From: Pedobacter insulae
GTDB lineage: Bacteria; Bacteroidota; Bacteroidia; Sphingobacteriales; Sphingobacteriaceae
Direction of reading: 5' to 3'
Assembly: GCF_900113525.1 (NCBI RefSeq)
Contig: NZ_FOPP01000006.1
Location: 124,001-188,000 of the forward strand
Length of the DNA stretch: 64,000 bases
Positions 16,848 through 25,993 of this stretch are shown here, piece by piece (position 1 is the first letter of the stretch; each line of letters starts with the position of its first letter). Below the pieces are notes generated by a model that searched no databases, had not been told where the DNA came from, and saw only the letters and a list, made by a program, of their open reading frames with translations. The translations under genes were made by a program, and so were the position numbers.

Positions 16848-18599
16848 ATGAAAATTATAACAAAAACAGAGTTTGCTAAAGCGACCAAAATTGACAAATT
16901 AGGCGTCCCAGGGCTTGCCGCCCTGATGATGGAGGTCATGAAACTCAACGATATAAACAAAGTATTTTCTAAAAATGAGCATTTTGCGGGATTAGAATTT
17001 GTTGATAAAATTTTAGAAACCATAGGCGTTACGATTGATTTCGACGAAGAAGACCTTAAAAACATCCCTAAAACTGGCGGCTTTATTGCCATTGCCAATC
17101 ACCCTTACGGAGGCGTAGAAGGCTTAGCACTTGTTAGGTTGCTTTGCACAGTTAGACCAGAAGCTAAAGTGATGGTTAATTTTATTTTAAAGAAAATTCC
17201 CAACCTTAGCGAATTCTTTGTAGCGGTAAACCCGTTTGAGAATGTACAACATTCATCGAGTATAAGCGGCTTAAAGGCGACTTTCGACCTATTACAAAAT
17301 GGAACGCCGATAGGTATTTTTCCCGCCGGTGAGGTCTCCACTTTTAACCTCGATAGCCAGGAAGTTACCGATCGCCTTTGGCATCCAGTTGTAGGGAAAT
17401 TAATTTCGCGCGCCAAAGTACCAGTAATCCCTATCTATTTCCACGGTAATAATGGCGTGTTATTTAACATTTTAAGTTTTATCCACCCAACGCTTAGAAC
17501 CGCTAAACTGCCTTCGGAATTTTTAAATAAACAAGGTTTAAAAATTAAGGTTAGAATAGGAAAACCAATCAAAATTGAAGATATTTCTTATAAAAAAGAC
17601 ACCAACAAACTCCTTGATTTTTTAAGGGCAAGAACCTATGCTTTGGGAACCAGCTTAGACCAGGAGAAAAAATTATTTAACCCTATCAATCCTTTCAAAA
17701 GAAAGAAAAAGCCTGCACAAGTTGTTGATGAAACAGATCGAAACCTGATTGTAAAGGAAGTTGAACAGCTGTTAGATTTTAAAGTTTGGGAAGAAAAGAA
17801 TTACGAAGTTTATATCACTCCCACTGTAAACATTCCCCATATTTTAAGAGAAATTGGCCGGTTGCGCGAAATCACTTTTAGGGAAGTGGGTGAAGGAACC
17901 AATAAGAAAATAGACTTAGACAACTACGACATCTATTACAATCACCTGTTTATTTGGGATAAAGACTTACAAAATATTGTTGGTGCTTATCGAATTGGAA
18001 AAGGTGATGAAATATTAGACACGATGGGGCGACGGGGATTTTATCTTTCGGAACTTTTCAAAATTAAAGAGCCATTCTATCCGGTTTTGAGACAGGGAAT
18101 TGAACTGGGCAGGTCGTGGATTAGAAAGGAATATCAGCTTAAACCGCTCCCTCTATTCTTGTTGTGGAAAGGGATCTTAAAATACCTGGTAGATAATCCA
18201 AAATATCGTTATATGTTTGGACCGGTGAGTATTAGCAATAATTTTTCTACTTTCTCTAAATCTTTGATAGTGGACTATATTACTAAAAATCACTTTGATT
18301 ACGAACTAGCGAGCTACGTAAAGCCTAAAAACAAATTTAAAGCGGATTTATCCCCTATTGCTACGGATTTATTAGTGGAAAGTAGTGGAACTTTAAAAGA
18401 CCTAGACGGATTAATTGGTGATATTGAAAATTCACATATTAAAATCCCAGTATTATTACGCCAATATTTAAACTTAAATGCAAAAATCATTTGCTTTAAT
18501 ATAGACCCTAAATTCTCAGATTGTCTGGATGGATTTTTAGTGGTTGACCTACAAAAAATTCCTTCGGAAATGCTGGAAAAAGTTGGAAAAAACTTTTAA
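16848..18599 (+). CDS. olsF: Two-domain aminolipid acyltransferase (OlsF-like)
   Basis: The 583-residue protein fuses a PlsC-type lysophospholipid acyltransferase domain (about residues 60-270) to a GNAT-like OlsB/hemolysin-type N-acyltransferase domain (about 300-560). The PlsC part has IANHPYGGVEGLAL, with Glu where many have Asp, and GIFPAGEVSTF. The second part has REITFREVGEG, DLQNIVGAYRIGKGDEIL and YMFGPVSIS. This fusion is the architecture of OlsF, which makes ornithine lipids by N- then O-acylation and is found in Bacteroidetes. A glycine lipid product is also possible. It is monocistronic with a strong terminator. Confidence 0.8.
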   Translation: MKIITKTEFAKATKIDKLGVPGLAALMMEVMKLNDINKVFSKNEHFAGLEFVDKILETIGVTIDFDEEDLKNIPKTGGFIAIANHPYGGVEGLALVRLLCTVRPEAKVMVNFILKKIPNLSEFFVAVNPFENVQHSSSISGLKATFDLLQNGTPIGIFPAGEVSTFNLDSQEVTDRLWHPVVGKLISRAKVPVIPIYFHGNNGVLFNILSFIHPTLRTAKLPSEFLNKQGLKIKVRIGKPIKIEDISYKKDTNKLLDFLRARTYALGTSLDQEKKLFNPINPFKRKKKPAQVVDETDRNLIVKEVEQLLDFKVWEEKNYEVYITPTVNIPHILREIGRLREITFREVGEGTNKKIDLDNYDIYYNHLFIWDKDLQNIVGAYRIGKGDEILDTMGRRGFYLSELFKIKEPFYPVLRQGIELGRSWIRKEYQLKPLPLFLLWKGILKYLVDNPKYRYMFGPVSISNNFSTFSKSLIVDYITKNHFDYELASYVKPKNKFKADLSPIATDLLVESSGTLKDLDGLIGDIENSHIKIPVLLRQYLNLNAKIICFNIDPKFSDCLDGFLVVDLQKIPSEMLEKVGKNF

Positions 18600-18605
18600 A
18601 AAAGC

Positions 18606-18632
18606 GAAACCCCGGTAACCAGCCGGGGTTTC
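18606..18632. terminator. Terminator after the OlsF-like gene
   Basis: Arms GAAACCCCGG and CCGGGGTTTC are perfect around a 7-base loop, six bases past the stop codon. The following TTGTT is a weak U-tract, but the stem is GC-rich. Confidence 0.85.
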
Positions 18633-18842
18633 TTGTTATCAACTAACCTAAACTCATTAAACATTAACCAAATATTTAATACTCCAAAGTTAATCCAGTT
18701 GTATTAAATCCAGGTTAATTTTAGGTTATAAATGAGATTAAAACACTGAAAATTGTACTTGTGCTTTTTAAATATAAACCCACGTTGAGCTAACAAAGAT
18801 GATTGTAGGTCCAATACTGTTAAAAAACAAACAAATGGGAAG

Positions 18843-19664
18843 CTAGTGATCAACAGCTGCTACAGAAAAGAAGAAATCTGGAGATAAAATTGTACCGCTA
18901 GTTTTAGATTTGGCTCTAACTACAACCCTAGAACTATATTCATCTAAACGATCATTAGCCTCTATGGCTACTTTTTTTTCCCCATTTAATGGTGTCTGTT
19001 TTGTTGCTCCATAGGGATAAACTAAAAACTGTTTTTCATTGTAAAAATAAGCCGAGGGATCCTCTACTTCCCACTCCCAATATATATCGGAGTCACTAAT
19101 TGTTGAACTGCTATTGGTAAATTCGACAATAAAGATAAACTTCCAAACGTTATATTCCATCATTCCATTTGTATTATACCAAGTACCATATGCATGAGGA
19201 AAGCCACAATCGCTCCCGATCAATACTGTTTCATCTTTACTGACCTTACTAATATTAATTGGATACTTAGGGCTGACGGTAACATTAAAATTGAAGGTTT
19301 GAGGAGTGAATGTCATTGGCCCACTTGATGGTATTGTTAAAATTGTATGTGGGATTTGAACATTTAAAGTAATAGGAGAGTTGGTATTGTTTATAAATTT
19401 GTATTCGGAAGTAGACGGATTACTAGTGTTTAGATAATATGAAGTGTTCCACAAAGAAGACTGCACATCTGAATTATTGGTAATTGGGTGACCGAAAGTC
19501 GATATCTTCTTTTGATTATTTTCACCACTAGCTGATATTTTAATTATACCGCCTGACTCAACAGTTGTACCTGAAGCAGCAAGAGAAATTGTCTGAGCTA
19601 CGACATTTTTGATACTAATAAAATAGACCACAGCGATAATTAATAGATTGAAATGAATTTTCAT
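18843..19664 (-). CDS. Secreted protein of unknown function
   Basis: This protein of about 273 residues has a clear signal peptide; the start MKIHFNLLIIAVV (19664) is preferred over an ATG 30 bases upstream. The mature part is rich in Ser, Thr and Asn and looks like beta-sandwich sequence, with PITLNVQIPHTILTIPSSG and a Trp/Glu patch SDIYWEWEVEDPSAYF. No known family was recognised. It follows the small lipoprotein at 19695 by 30 bases and is probably co-transcribed with it. Confidence 0.7.
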   Translation of the reverse strand: MKIHFNLLIIAVVYFISIKNVVAQTISLAASGTTVESGGIIKISASGENNQKKISTFGHPITNNSDVQSSLWNTSYYLNTSNPSTSEYKFINNTNSPITLNVQIPHTILTIPSSGPMTFTPQTFNFNVTVSPKYPINISKVSKDETVLIGSDCGFPHAYGTWYNTNGMMEYNVWKFIFIVEFTNSSSTISDSDIYWEWEVEDPSAYFYNEKQFLVYPYGATKQTPLNGEKKVAIEANDRLDEYSSRVVVRAKSKTSGTILSPDFFFSVAAVDH

Positions 19665-19694
19665 GATTAAAAATTTGGTAAAAAGGTTGTTCAA

Positions 19695-20030
19695 TTACTT
19701 AATTTGCTCTCCATTTTTATAAATGATAATAGGGTGGCTTTTATATAGTTCAATCAATTTTTGATTACTTATTTCGCCTATTTCGTTTGCTATAAACGCC
19801 TCTTTTAGGCCATCATACCTGATTTCCGAAGTATCTTTCCCCAAAAGTTGACCCAGGTATAATTTTAACGAGTCAACATCAACCTCCCTTTTAAAGATGG
19901 ATTTTCCTTTGTTAATTTGTACCTGAACCAAATCGTTCTCAGGTACCTGTTTTTCACAACTAACAACAATTGTCATCCCAAAAAATGCAACTATTGCATT
20001 TCTTATGAATTTAGATCTAAAATTTTTCAT
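19695..20030 (-). CDS. Small lipoprotein of unknown function
   Basis: The product is 111 residues with a lipoprotein signal ending in IVVSC near residue 25. The mature 86 residues are charged and helical, including DVDSLKLYLGQLLGKDTSEI. No family was recognised. It leads a two-gene unit with the secreted protein downstream. A three-step 11-bp repeat, also found ahead of the TonB receptor, lies 15 bases upstream. Confidence 0.7.
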   Translation of the reverse strand: MKNFRSKFIRNAIVAFFGMTIVVSCEKQVPENDLVQVQINKGKSIFKREVDVDSLKLYLGQLLGKDTSEIRYDGLKEAFIANEIGEISNQKLIELYKSHPIIIYKNGEQIK

Positions 20031-20044
20031 ATATAAATCTAAAA

Positions 20045-20077
20045 CTCCAATTTATACATAAGTTAAGTAACCGTTAA
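20045..20077 (-). promoter_or_regulatory. 11-bp triple repeat upstream of the small lipoprotein
   Basis: On the minus strand three successive 11-mers begin TTAACGGTTAC, TTAACTTATGT and ATAAATTGGAG. The same arrangement occurs upstream of the TonB receptor (25752-25784) in the same orientation. The phasing resembles tandem sites for an OmpR/PhoB-type regulator, which is inference. Confidence 0.45.
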
Positions 20078-20208
20078 ATAAGCCTTAAGCATTCTAGAGT
20101 ATTAATTGAAATGACAAATAGAGTACTTGAAAAAAGCTTCGGAGATTTAAGATTTTCAAAGCAAGACTAAAAGTGTGTGAATTGTTTTTATATATTTAAT
20201 ATTAAATA

Positions 20209-21408
20209 ATGATTAACCTAAAAAGATCTATTCTCTACTTTATTTTAATGCTTATTGGACTTACCTTTTCCAATCGAGTCTATGGACAAAACTATAGTTT
20301 TGAAATCTATGGCAATACTTTCAATTTAAAGGTTGAAAACTCATTTTTATTAGAAAACCTGGAATCAATTTCAACTCAATCTATTAACGTTGCGTACAAC
20401 AGACTAAATGAAAGTCATTATCAACCAATAATTGACACCTTACTAGCCTATCAAAAAGATAAGAACTTAAACGATTGGTTATTTTATCAATTGATAAGAA
20501 GAACAGCAGAGGAAATAAGCCCTAAAAAACAGAGCTATGAACGTTATACCATTTACAAATGGTTTTTATTGGGCAAATCTGGATATGATGCGAGACTTAC
20601 TGTAGTTGATGATAGAATTGTTATGTATATATACAATGACGAAAATATTTCAGATATTCCTTCTATAGTAATTGGTAAGAAAAAATACATGTGTCTAAAT
20701 TATCACGATTATGCGCATACCAACTTTACCTCATTACCAGAAGTGGAAGTATTAAGCATTTCTAATGCTAGTAAATCTTTTTCGTACCGAATTACCCAAA
20801 TGCCAGACTTTAATCCAAAAAGTTATAAAGAAAAGAAAATAACTTTTAGATATAAAATGCAAGATTATCATTTCGACATCAAATTAAATAGTGAAGTTGA
20901 AGCCATATTCAAAAACTATCCTGGAGTTGATTTTTCGTACTCTTTTAACATTCCACTAACCAAAGAAACCTATAGCTCATTAATTCCAATCTTAAAAATC
21001 AACATAAGTAAGATGTCGCAAAAAAAAGGTATTGATTATCTTATGCGTTTTACCAGATATGCATTTCTTTATGAAGATGACAGCAACAACTTTGGAAAAG
21101 AAAAAAGATTATCCCCTGAGCAAACTTTATTAAATCAGTATAGTGATTGCGACGACAGGGCGGCCTTATTTTTCTATTTAGTCAAAGAGATTTATAATTT
21201 ACCAATGATTGTATTGTTATACCCAACACACGTAACTATGGCTGTACAACTTGATAAAACAAAGGGAAATCGGATAAATTATAATGGCAAATCTTATACA
21301 TTCTGCGAACCAACGCCACAATTAAAAGACTTAAGAATAGGACAACTTTCTCCAAAGTTTAAAAAAGAGCATTATGAGATAGTTTATGCTTACGATCCTA
21401 TTAAATAA
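20209..21408 (+). CDS. Secreted transglutaminase-like protein
   Basis: The 399-residue protein has a signal peptide (MINLKRSILYFILMLIGLTF). Near the C-terminus it carries a transglutaminase-like core: Cys in SDCDDRAALFFYLVKE (about residue 305), His in YPTHVTMAV (about 342) and a downstream FCEPTPQ. The N-terminal 250 residues match nothing I recognise and look beta-rich. Bacterial members may be proteases or cross-linkers. It is convergent with the beta-helix lipoprotein and shares its terminator. Confidence 0.75.
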   Translation: MINLKRSILYFILMLIGLTFSNRVYGQNYSFEIYGNTFNLKVENSFLLENLESISTQSINVAYNRLNESHYQPIIDTLLAYQKDKNLNDWLFYQLIRRTAEEISPKKQSYERYTIYKWFLLGKSGYDARLTVVDDRIVMYIYNDENISDIPSIVIGKKKYMCLNYHDYAHTNFTSLPEVEVLSISNASKSFSYRITQMPDFNPKSYKEKKITFRYKMQDYHFDIKLNSEVEAIFKNYPGVDFSYSFNIPLTKETYSSLIPILKINISKMSQKKGIDYLMRFTRYAFLYEDDSNNFGKEKRLSPEQTLLNQYSDCDDRAALFFYLVKEIYNLPMIVLLYPTHVTMAVQLDKTKGNRINYNGKSYTFCEPTPQLKDLRIGQLSPKFKKEHYEIVYAYDPIK

Positions 21409-21440
21409 AAAGCACCTTACGGTTGTCGCAAGGTACTTTT
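21408..21440. terminator. Bidirectional terminator between convergent genes
   Basis: Arms AAAAGCACCTT and AAGGTACTTTT pair with one C-A mismatch around an 11-base loop. U-runs arise on both strands. It can serve both the transglutaminase-like gene (plus) and the beta-helix lipoprotein (minus). Confidence 0.75.
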
Positions 21441-21460
21441 ATCAAAACTATAGGGAATTA

Positions 21461-22801
21461 TTATCTTTTATCTGTTCTAACCCATGCAGCATTTGTCCAA
21501 TCAGAACCAGCTTGTACTGCACCTTTATAATTTGCAGCAGTAAAGAAAGAATCTAAAGTAGTTGGATTTATTGCTCCTGTTGCGCTTGCACCAACAAATA
21601 CACCTATGATGTACGGTGGCTTTGTACTTGTTTCAGTTATTGTATTTGTATAAGATGCATCAATAAACATATTTATACCTGTAAATGGGGGAGTAACATT
21701 GTTTACTTTAGTAGGTTTGAATGCCCAAGTTTTGATATTAGAAATATCAGAATTTTTGATAGAAAGTGAGCCATCTGCCATATTAGCTAATGTACCGTCA
21801 TGTTCTAAATCAATACCATTGTTAAAGTTATATACTACGAAGTTGTGTAATTTACCTTTTGTACCTTCGCGTAATTTTATACCTAGTGTTTTACCAGTCT
21901 CAGTAGCAGATGTAGGATCATCACCTGTCTTAGCCGTTAATGAACCAACTAAGGTTATATTAGAAAGTGTTGGGTTAGAAAATGGACTAGCTGCATTGTT
22001 TTTATTACTATTATCAGCTTCGATGCCTCTATCGGCTACACCATCGGCTTGCACACCTATTAAGAATTGACCTTTACCAGACCAGCCAAACGTCCAATCG
22101 AAAGTATCATCTTGGGCACCATAAGCAAAAAGATATTTCACATTTACCGTACCTCCAAAAAATTCAAAAGCATCATCTCCACCTCTATATACAGCCAGGT
22201 TCTCAACTACCGTTCCATTGCCAACACCTTCAAAAGTAAAACCATTATGTTCTTTATCCGCAGTTTGCTTTTTACCAGTATATTCAACGCGAATAAATTT
22301 TAAAGTACCTGAATTATCAGCTGCATTCGAGCCACCGTAACTTACACCTGCTCCCATTTCTGAAGAAATTCGACCACCTTCACCATTTACTGGAGCAGAC
22401 CCACACACAATTATCCCCCCCCAGTCTTGCTCTTTCGGTGCTGCTTTGCCAGAGGTAAATACAATTGGACTATTTGCAGTACCTTGAGCCATTATTTTAG
22501 CTCCAGGCTCAATTAATAAGTAAGCTGTTGCAGGTTCATTTGCATCAGACTTTACCGTAACACCTTCTTCGATTGTTAAAGTTTGACCACTTTTAACGTG
22601 AACACCCCCTTTTAATACATAGGAATTTCCTTTGGTTAATGTTACATTAGAAGTTATATCACCTGTAATTACCGTCCCATTTGGCAATGCCCCATCCATT
22701 CCTGAATCATCAGTTTTTTTATCCTTTTTACAAGCATTAAATACTGACATTACTGCTACTGCAGCTAAGAAGAAAAATCTTGAACTCTTGAAATTATTCA
22801 T
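21461..22801 (-). CDS. Beta-helix lipoprotein partner of the TonB receptor
   Basis: The 446-residue protein has a lipoprotein signal ending VFNAC (Cys about 24) followed by KKDKK. The mature part has the spaced turns of a right-handed parallel beta-helix: SNVTLTKGNSYVLKGGVHVK, LTIEEGVTVKSD, LLIEPGAKIMAQGTANSPI, FIRVEYTGK and GNGTVVENLAVYRGGDDAFE. It lies 108 bases downstream of the TonB receptor, a pairing often seen in Bacteroidetes, so it is probably a surface lipoprotein of the same uptake system. Substrate is unknown. Confidence 0.8.
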   Translation of the reverse strand: MNNFKSSRFFFLAAVAVMSVFNACKKDKKTDDSGMDGALPNGTVITGDITSNVTLTKGNSYVLKGGVHVKSGQTLTIEEGVTVKSDANEPATAYLLIEPGAKIMAQGTANSPIVFTSGKAAPKEQDWGGIIVCGSAPVNGEGGRISSEMGAGVSYGGSNAADNSGTLKFIRVEYTGKKQTADKEHNGFTFEGVGNGTVVENLAVYRGGDDAFEFFGGTVNVKYLFAYGAQDDTFDWTFGWSGKGQFLIGVQADGVADRGIEADNSNKNNAASPFSNPTLSNITLVGSLTAKTGDDPTSATETGKTLGIKLREGTKGKLHNFVVYNFNNGIDLEHDGTLANMADGSLSIKNSDISNIKTWAFKPTKVNNVTPPFTGINMFIDASYTNTITETSTKPPYIIGVFVGASATGAINPTTLDSFFTAANYKGAVQAGSDWTNAAWVRTDKR

Positions 22802-22909
22802 ATTAATTATTTAATTTTCTATTTATTACAAATCAATAGATTTAGTGTTAATTATAGATTAGGTAATTGTTATCAGTTAATCAAGTTAACGTTATCACAC
22901 TATTAATTC

Positions 22910-25684
22910 TTAAAAGGTATAGTTAAGGTTAACACTAACATTCATTCCTCTTTTATATTGATTATAGGTAAGGTTATTCTTGGTGTACTCTTGTTGAAAT
23001 CTGATGGTTGGGTTGAGTAGGTTTCCGAAATTCAAATCCAAACCAATCTTATTACCCAACTTTGTATTAACAACAAAGTCTAATGTGTTTACAGGCATTT
23101 CATAAATGTCTCCGGCTTGTTGTGCCCCTGCTACGAATAATCGTTTACCAAATACATTATATGTTAACGTAAAGGTGGTGTTCGATTTGGCAGACCATTT
23201 ATGTTTATAGCTATAATCAAAATTAATCAAATAGGGCGATGCTCCAAACAATGGGCGTGATCGGTTAGTTGGCGCAATTGGTTTTACCGAATTGTCGATC
23301 GTTTCTTGGCTTACAGCAATATTGCTATAAATATATGAGCCATTAAAACCGAAAGACATATTTTTACCTAAATTACGATTGTATTCTAGCTCTACTCCTC
23401 CCAAGGCTGCCTTATCTGTGTTCATGTAAGTAAACAAGGGATCTGCAGAATTAACCTGGCTTAATTCAATCGGCTTGTCTATAAATTTACCAAATACACT
23501 TACGGCAAATATTTCTGCGTTTGAAGGGTAGAATTCGTACTTCAAGTCGGCATTATAATTTGAACTGTTCACCAGATCTGGATTTCCTTCTCCTTCGGCA
23601 ATCCCGAAACCTACGTTATATCTAAAAGGGGCAGATTCAACAAATTGTGGACGAGATATCGTTCTGCTAACGGCAAACAAAACGTTTGCTTTATCCGTTA
23701 ATGTATGTTTTAAAGTAAGGGCAGGTAAAAGGTCTAACCCGTCTAATTTTTTTATTTTAAAAGGCGAATCGTAAGTTTGGCTACCAGATTTATAATAGGT
23801 ATTTTGCTGTGAGTATTCTGCTCTTAAACCGGCTATAAGCTTTAATCTATTATTGAATTCAAAGTTAAAGTTAACGAATGAAGCAGCTATTAATAGGTCC
23901 GCTTCATAATCATTCGGTGCATAATATGACTCGGTATAACGAAAAGATTGCGCATCCTCCCCGCTACCCAAATTATTATCATTCAAATAACTATCTACTT
24001 GATCTAGGCTTAGTGTTGGATTTAAACCAATTCTAGTTTCAATTTGTCTAGAATTAAAAACTCTACTCTTATATCTTCCTTGAAATCCAAATTGTAAACT
24101 TTCAAATGCTACTTCTTTGTTTCTTGAAAAGTAATCGACCGATATATTTGCTGAGATATCGTCTTCATTTAAATCTGCGAAGAACCTATGATTATCGCTA
24201 TTATTAAATTTTAAAAAGGAATAGGTTCCATTTTTGTTGTCAATAAAACTATTTTGAACTCGATCTGGCGTACTGCCAGTAATATTAGTAAACCCAATTG
24301 TATACTTTAACATGAAACTCTCGTTAAGGTTATTTGTCCCCGCAAATTGCCCTGTTGACAATGAATTTTGAACATATGAATTTCTTCGAGCATAAATATC
24401 ACCGCTTAGATCTGATTTAAAACCTTGCTGATCGAAAATATCATTTCTCGAGTCGTTTACAAATAAACCGGTAATTGAATAGTTGCTTTTATTTCCTGCT
24501 TTAAAATATAGGTTCAACAAGGCTGATGTATTTGTAGTTAAGCTATATTTATCGGTGTGATATAAATAATCTGGCGCTTGTTGAGCATTATAAATTGCGC
24601 TGATTCCCCCATTATATGTAAAATCATTTTTATAGCCTAAGTGTGCTAAAAAACCGAACCTTTTACCGTTTCCTAGTTCATATAAATCTCCTCCAGCAAA
24701 TGAAAATCCAGTATTTACGGGTGCAGATAACAACTCAGGCGACCATTGGGTGGCAAATGCTGATTTTAAGTTGGGCTGATTAACCGACTCATAAACTTTT
24801 AACTTATCGATAGCTTGGGGTAATGACCGATGGGCCCTATCAAAACCAAAATAATTCAGCGCAGTTCTATCTGTTGTGTAAAAGTCTTTACCTGTAGTTA
24901 TAGAATTGTACCCACTGGATAAACCTACTTTAAAAAAGCCTTGTACAGGATAATCCTTCGTTACAATATCTATAGAACCCCCAGAAAAGTCGCCATATAG
25001 TTCAGGCGAGTAAGATTTCGTAACACCAATATTTTTAACCACTGCTGTAGGAAATATATCAAGAGGGATTAGCTTTAAATCTGGATTGGTAGACGGTATG
25101 GGCAAGCCATTTAATGTAGTGTTGTTATAGCGATCGCCCAAACCACGAACAAAAACATTTTTGTTGCCAACTATTGATACACCAGCAATTCTGCTTACAC
25201 CTTCGCCAACATTCGACAATCCTTTGCGACTTAGTTCCTGGGCACCTATTTTTTGTACAATAACTGTCGATTTCTGCCTTTCAAGATTTAAAGCCACTGC
25301 CGATTCTTTATTGCTCTTACCTGAAATTACAACCTGACTAAGCGTTTGAGAAGAACTCTCTTCTAAGGTTACATTTAGTGTGGTAGTTTGATTATCTAAA
25401 ACCTCTATATTTGAAATACTTTGCGTATTATAATTATAGAAAATAACCTCTACAATATATTTACCTCTTGTCAAATTAGGTAGAACAAAGCGCCCAGCCG
25501 TATCAGTAGGGACTGCGGTAGTAGCTCCGCTGATTTTAACCGCTGCACCAATTATAACTTCCCCAGTTTTTTTATCGGTTATGGTTCCTGAGATTTTACC
25601 CGAACCTTGAGCAAAAACGATCGCACTAAAACTTACCAATAGCAAGGTGAAAAATGCTTTTTTAAATGTTGCTTGTGATTTCAA
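22910..25684 (-). CDS. TonB-dependent outer-membrane receptor
   Basis: The 924-residue protein starts with a signal peptide ending VFAQG. A carboxypeptidase D regulatory-like domain follows (about residues 30-110: GKISGTITDKKTGEVIIGAA). The plug includes IVQKIGAQELSRKGLSNVGE and VFVRGLGDRYNNTTLNGLPI. The remainder is the beta-barrel, ending in the terminal-Phe strand VSVNLNYTF. It imports an unknown ligand across the outer membrane with TonB energy. No SusD-like partner is present; the beta-helix lipoprotein is its neighbour. Confidence 0.92.
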   Translation of the reverse strand: MKSQATFKKAFFTLLLVSFSAIVFAQGSGKISGTITDKKTGEVIIGAAVKISGATTAVPTDTAGRFVLPNLTRGKYIVEVIFYNYNTQSISNIEVLDNQTTTLNVTLEESSSQTLSQVVISGKSNKESAVALNLERQKSTVIVQKIGAQELSRKGLSNVGEGVSRIAGVSIVGNKNVFVRGLGDRYNNTTLNGLPIPSTNPDLKLIPLDIFPTAVVKNIGVTKSYSPELYGDFSGGSIDIVTKDYPVQGFFKVGLSSGYNSITTGKDFYTTDRTALNYFGFDRAHRSLPQAIDKLKVYESVNQPNLKSAFATQWSPELLSAPVNTGFSFAGGDLYELGNGKRFGFLAHLGYKNDFTYNGGISAIYNAQQAPDYLYHTDKYSLTTNTSALLNLYFKAGNKSNYSITGLFVNDSRNDIFDQQGFKSDLSGDIYARRNSYVQNSLSTGQFAGTNNLNESFMLKYTIGFTNITGSTPDRVQNSFIDNKNGTYSFLKFNNSDNHRFFADLNEDDISANISVDYFSRNKEVAFESLQFGFQGRYKSRVFNSRQIETRIGLNPTLSLDQVDSYLNDNNLGSGEDAQSFRYTESYYAPNDYEADLLIAASFVNFNFEFNNRLKLIAGLRAEYSQQNTYYKSGSQTYDSPFKIKKLDGLDLLPALTLKHTLTDKANVLFAVSRTISRPQFVESAPFRYNVGFGIAEGEGNPDLVNSSNYNADLKYEFYPSNAEIFAVSVFGKFIDKPIELSQVNSADPLFTYMNTDKAALGGVELEYNRNLGKNMSFGFNGSYIYSNIAVSQETIDNSVKPIAPTNRSRPLFGASPYLINFDYSYKHKWSAKSNTTFTLTYNVFGKRLFVAGAQQAGDIYEMPVNTLDFVVNTKLGNKIGLDLNFGNLLNPTIRFQQEYTKNNLTYNQYKRGMNVSVNLNYTF

Positions 25685-25706
25685 TTTGTCTGAAAATTTG
25701 TTTCAG

Positions 25707-25714
25707 CAAAACTA
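25707..25714 (-). promoter_or_regulatory. -7 element upstream of the TonB receptor
   Basis: The minus strand reads TAGTTTTG, a perfect TAnnTTTG element, giving a start near 25700 and a short leader. No TTTG at -33 is present, which may mean an activator is required. The 11-bp triple repeat lies 38 bases further upstream. Confidence 0.45.
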
Positions 25715-25751
25715 TTACCACAATGTTATCTGTATGTTAGCAGCAGATTAC

Positions 25752-25784
25752 CATTCGTTTATGCAAAGGTTAAGTAATTGTTAA
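25752..25784 (-). promoter_or_regulatory. 11-bp triple repeat upstream of the TonB receptor
   Basis: On the minus strand three 11-mers begin TTAACAATTAC, TTAACCTTTGC and ATAAACGAATG. Twenty-two of 33 positions match the element at 20045-20077, including both TTAAC starts and ATAAA. Tandem 11-bp phasing is typical of winged-helix response-regulator sites such as Pho boxes; the regulator is unknown. Confidence 0.5.
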
Positions 25785-25959
25785 CTGGCGCTTAGGGGCA
25801 GTGTAGGGGGGTTAGTGGTAAGATTGGGGAAGGCTTAACAGGTTTTAAGAAATTAACAAATAGTTAATACGAGAACAAGCTCTATGTTCTCTGCGAAATA
25901 CTCTTGTTTCTCAGTGTTAAATTTTACGTTTTTTCTTTATCTAGCTTTGCGCTTCTTTA

Positions 25960-25989
25960 AGATTGCTTCGTACCTCGCAATGACGATCT
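25960..25989. repeat. REP-like palindromic fragment (TTGCGAGGTACGAAGCAA type)
   Basis: Read on the minus strand the segment contains CGTCATTGCGAGGTACGAAG and then CAATCT, with ATTGC/GCAAT arms. Elements of this appearance are common extragenic repeats in several bacterial phyla. It sits in the 309-base spacer between the TonB receptor and the Mpo1-like gene. Apart from this, the promoter elements and a G-rich patch near 25795-25825, the spacer shows nothing. Confidence 0.6.
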
Positions 25990-25993
25990 TTCC

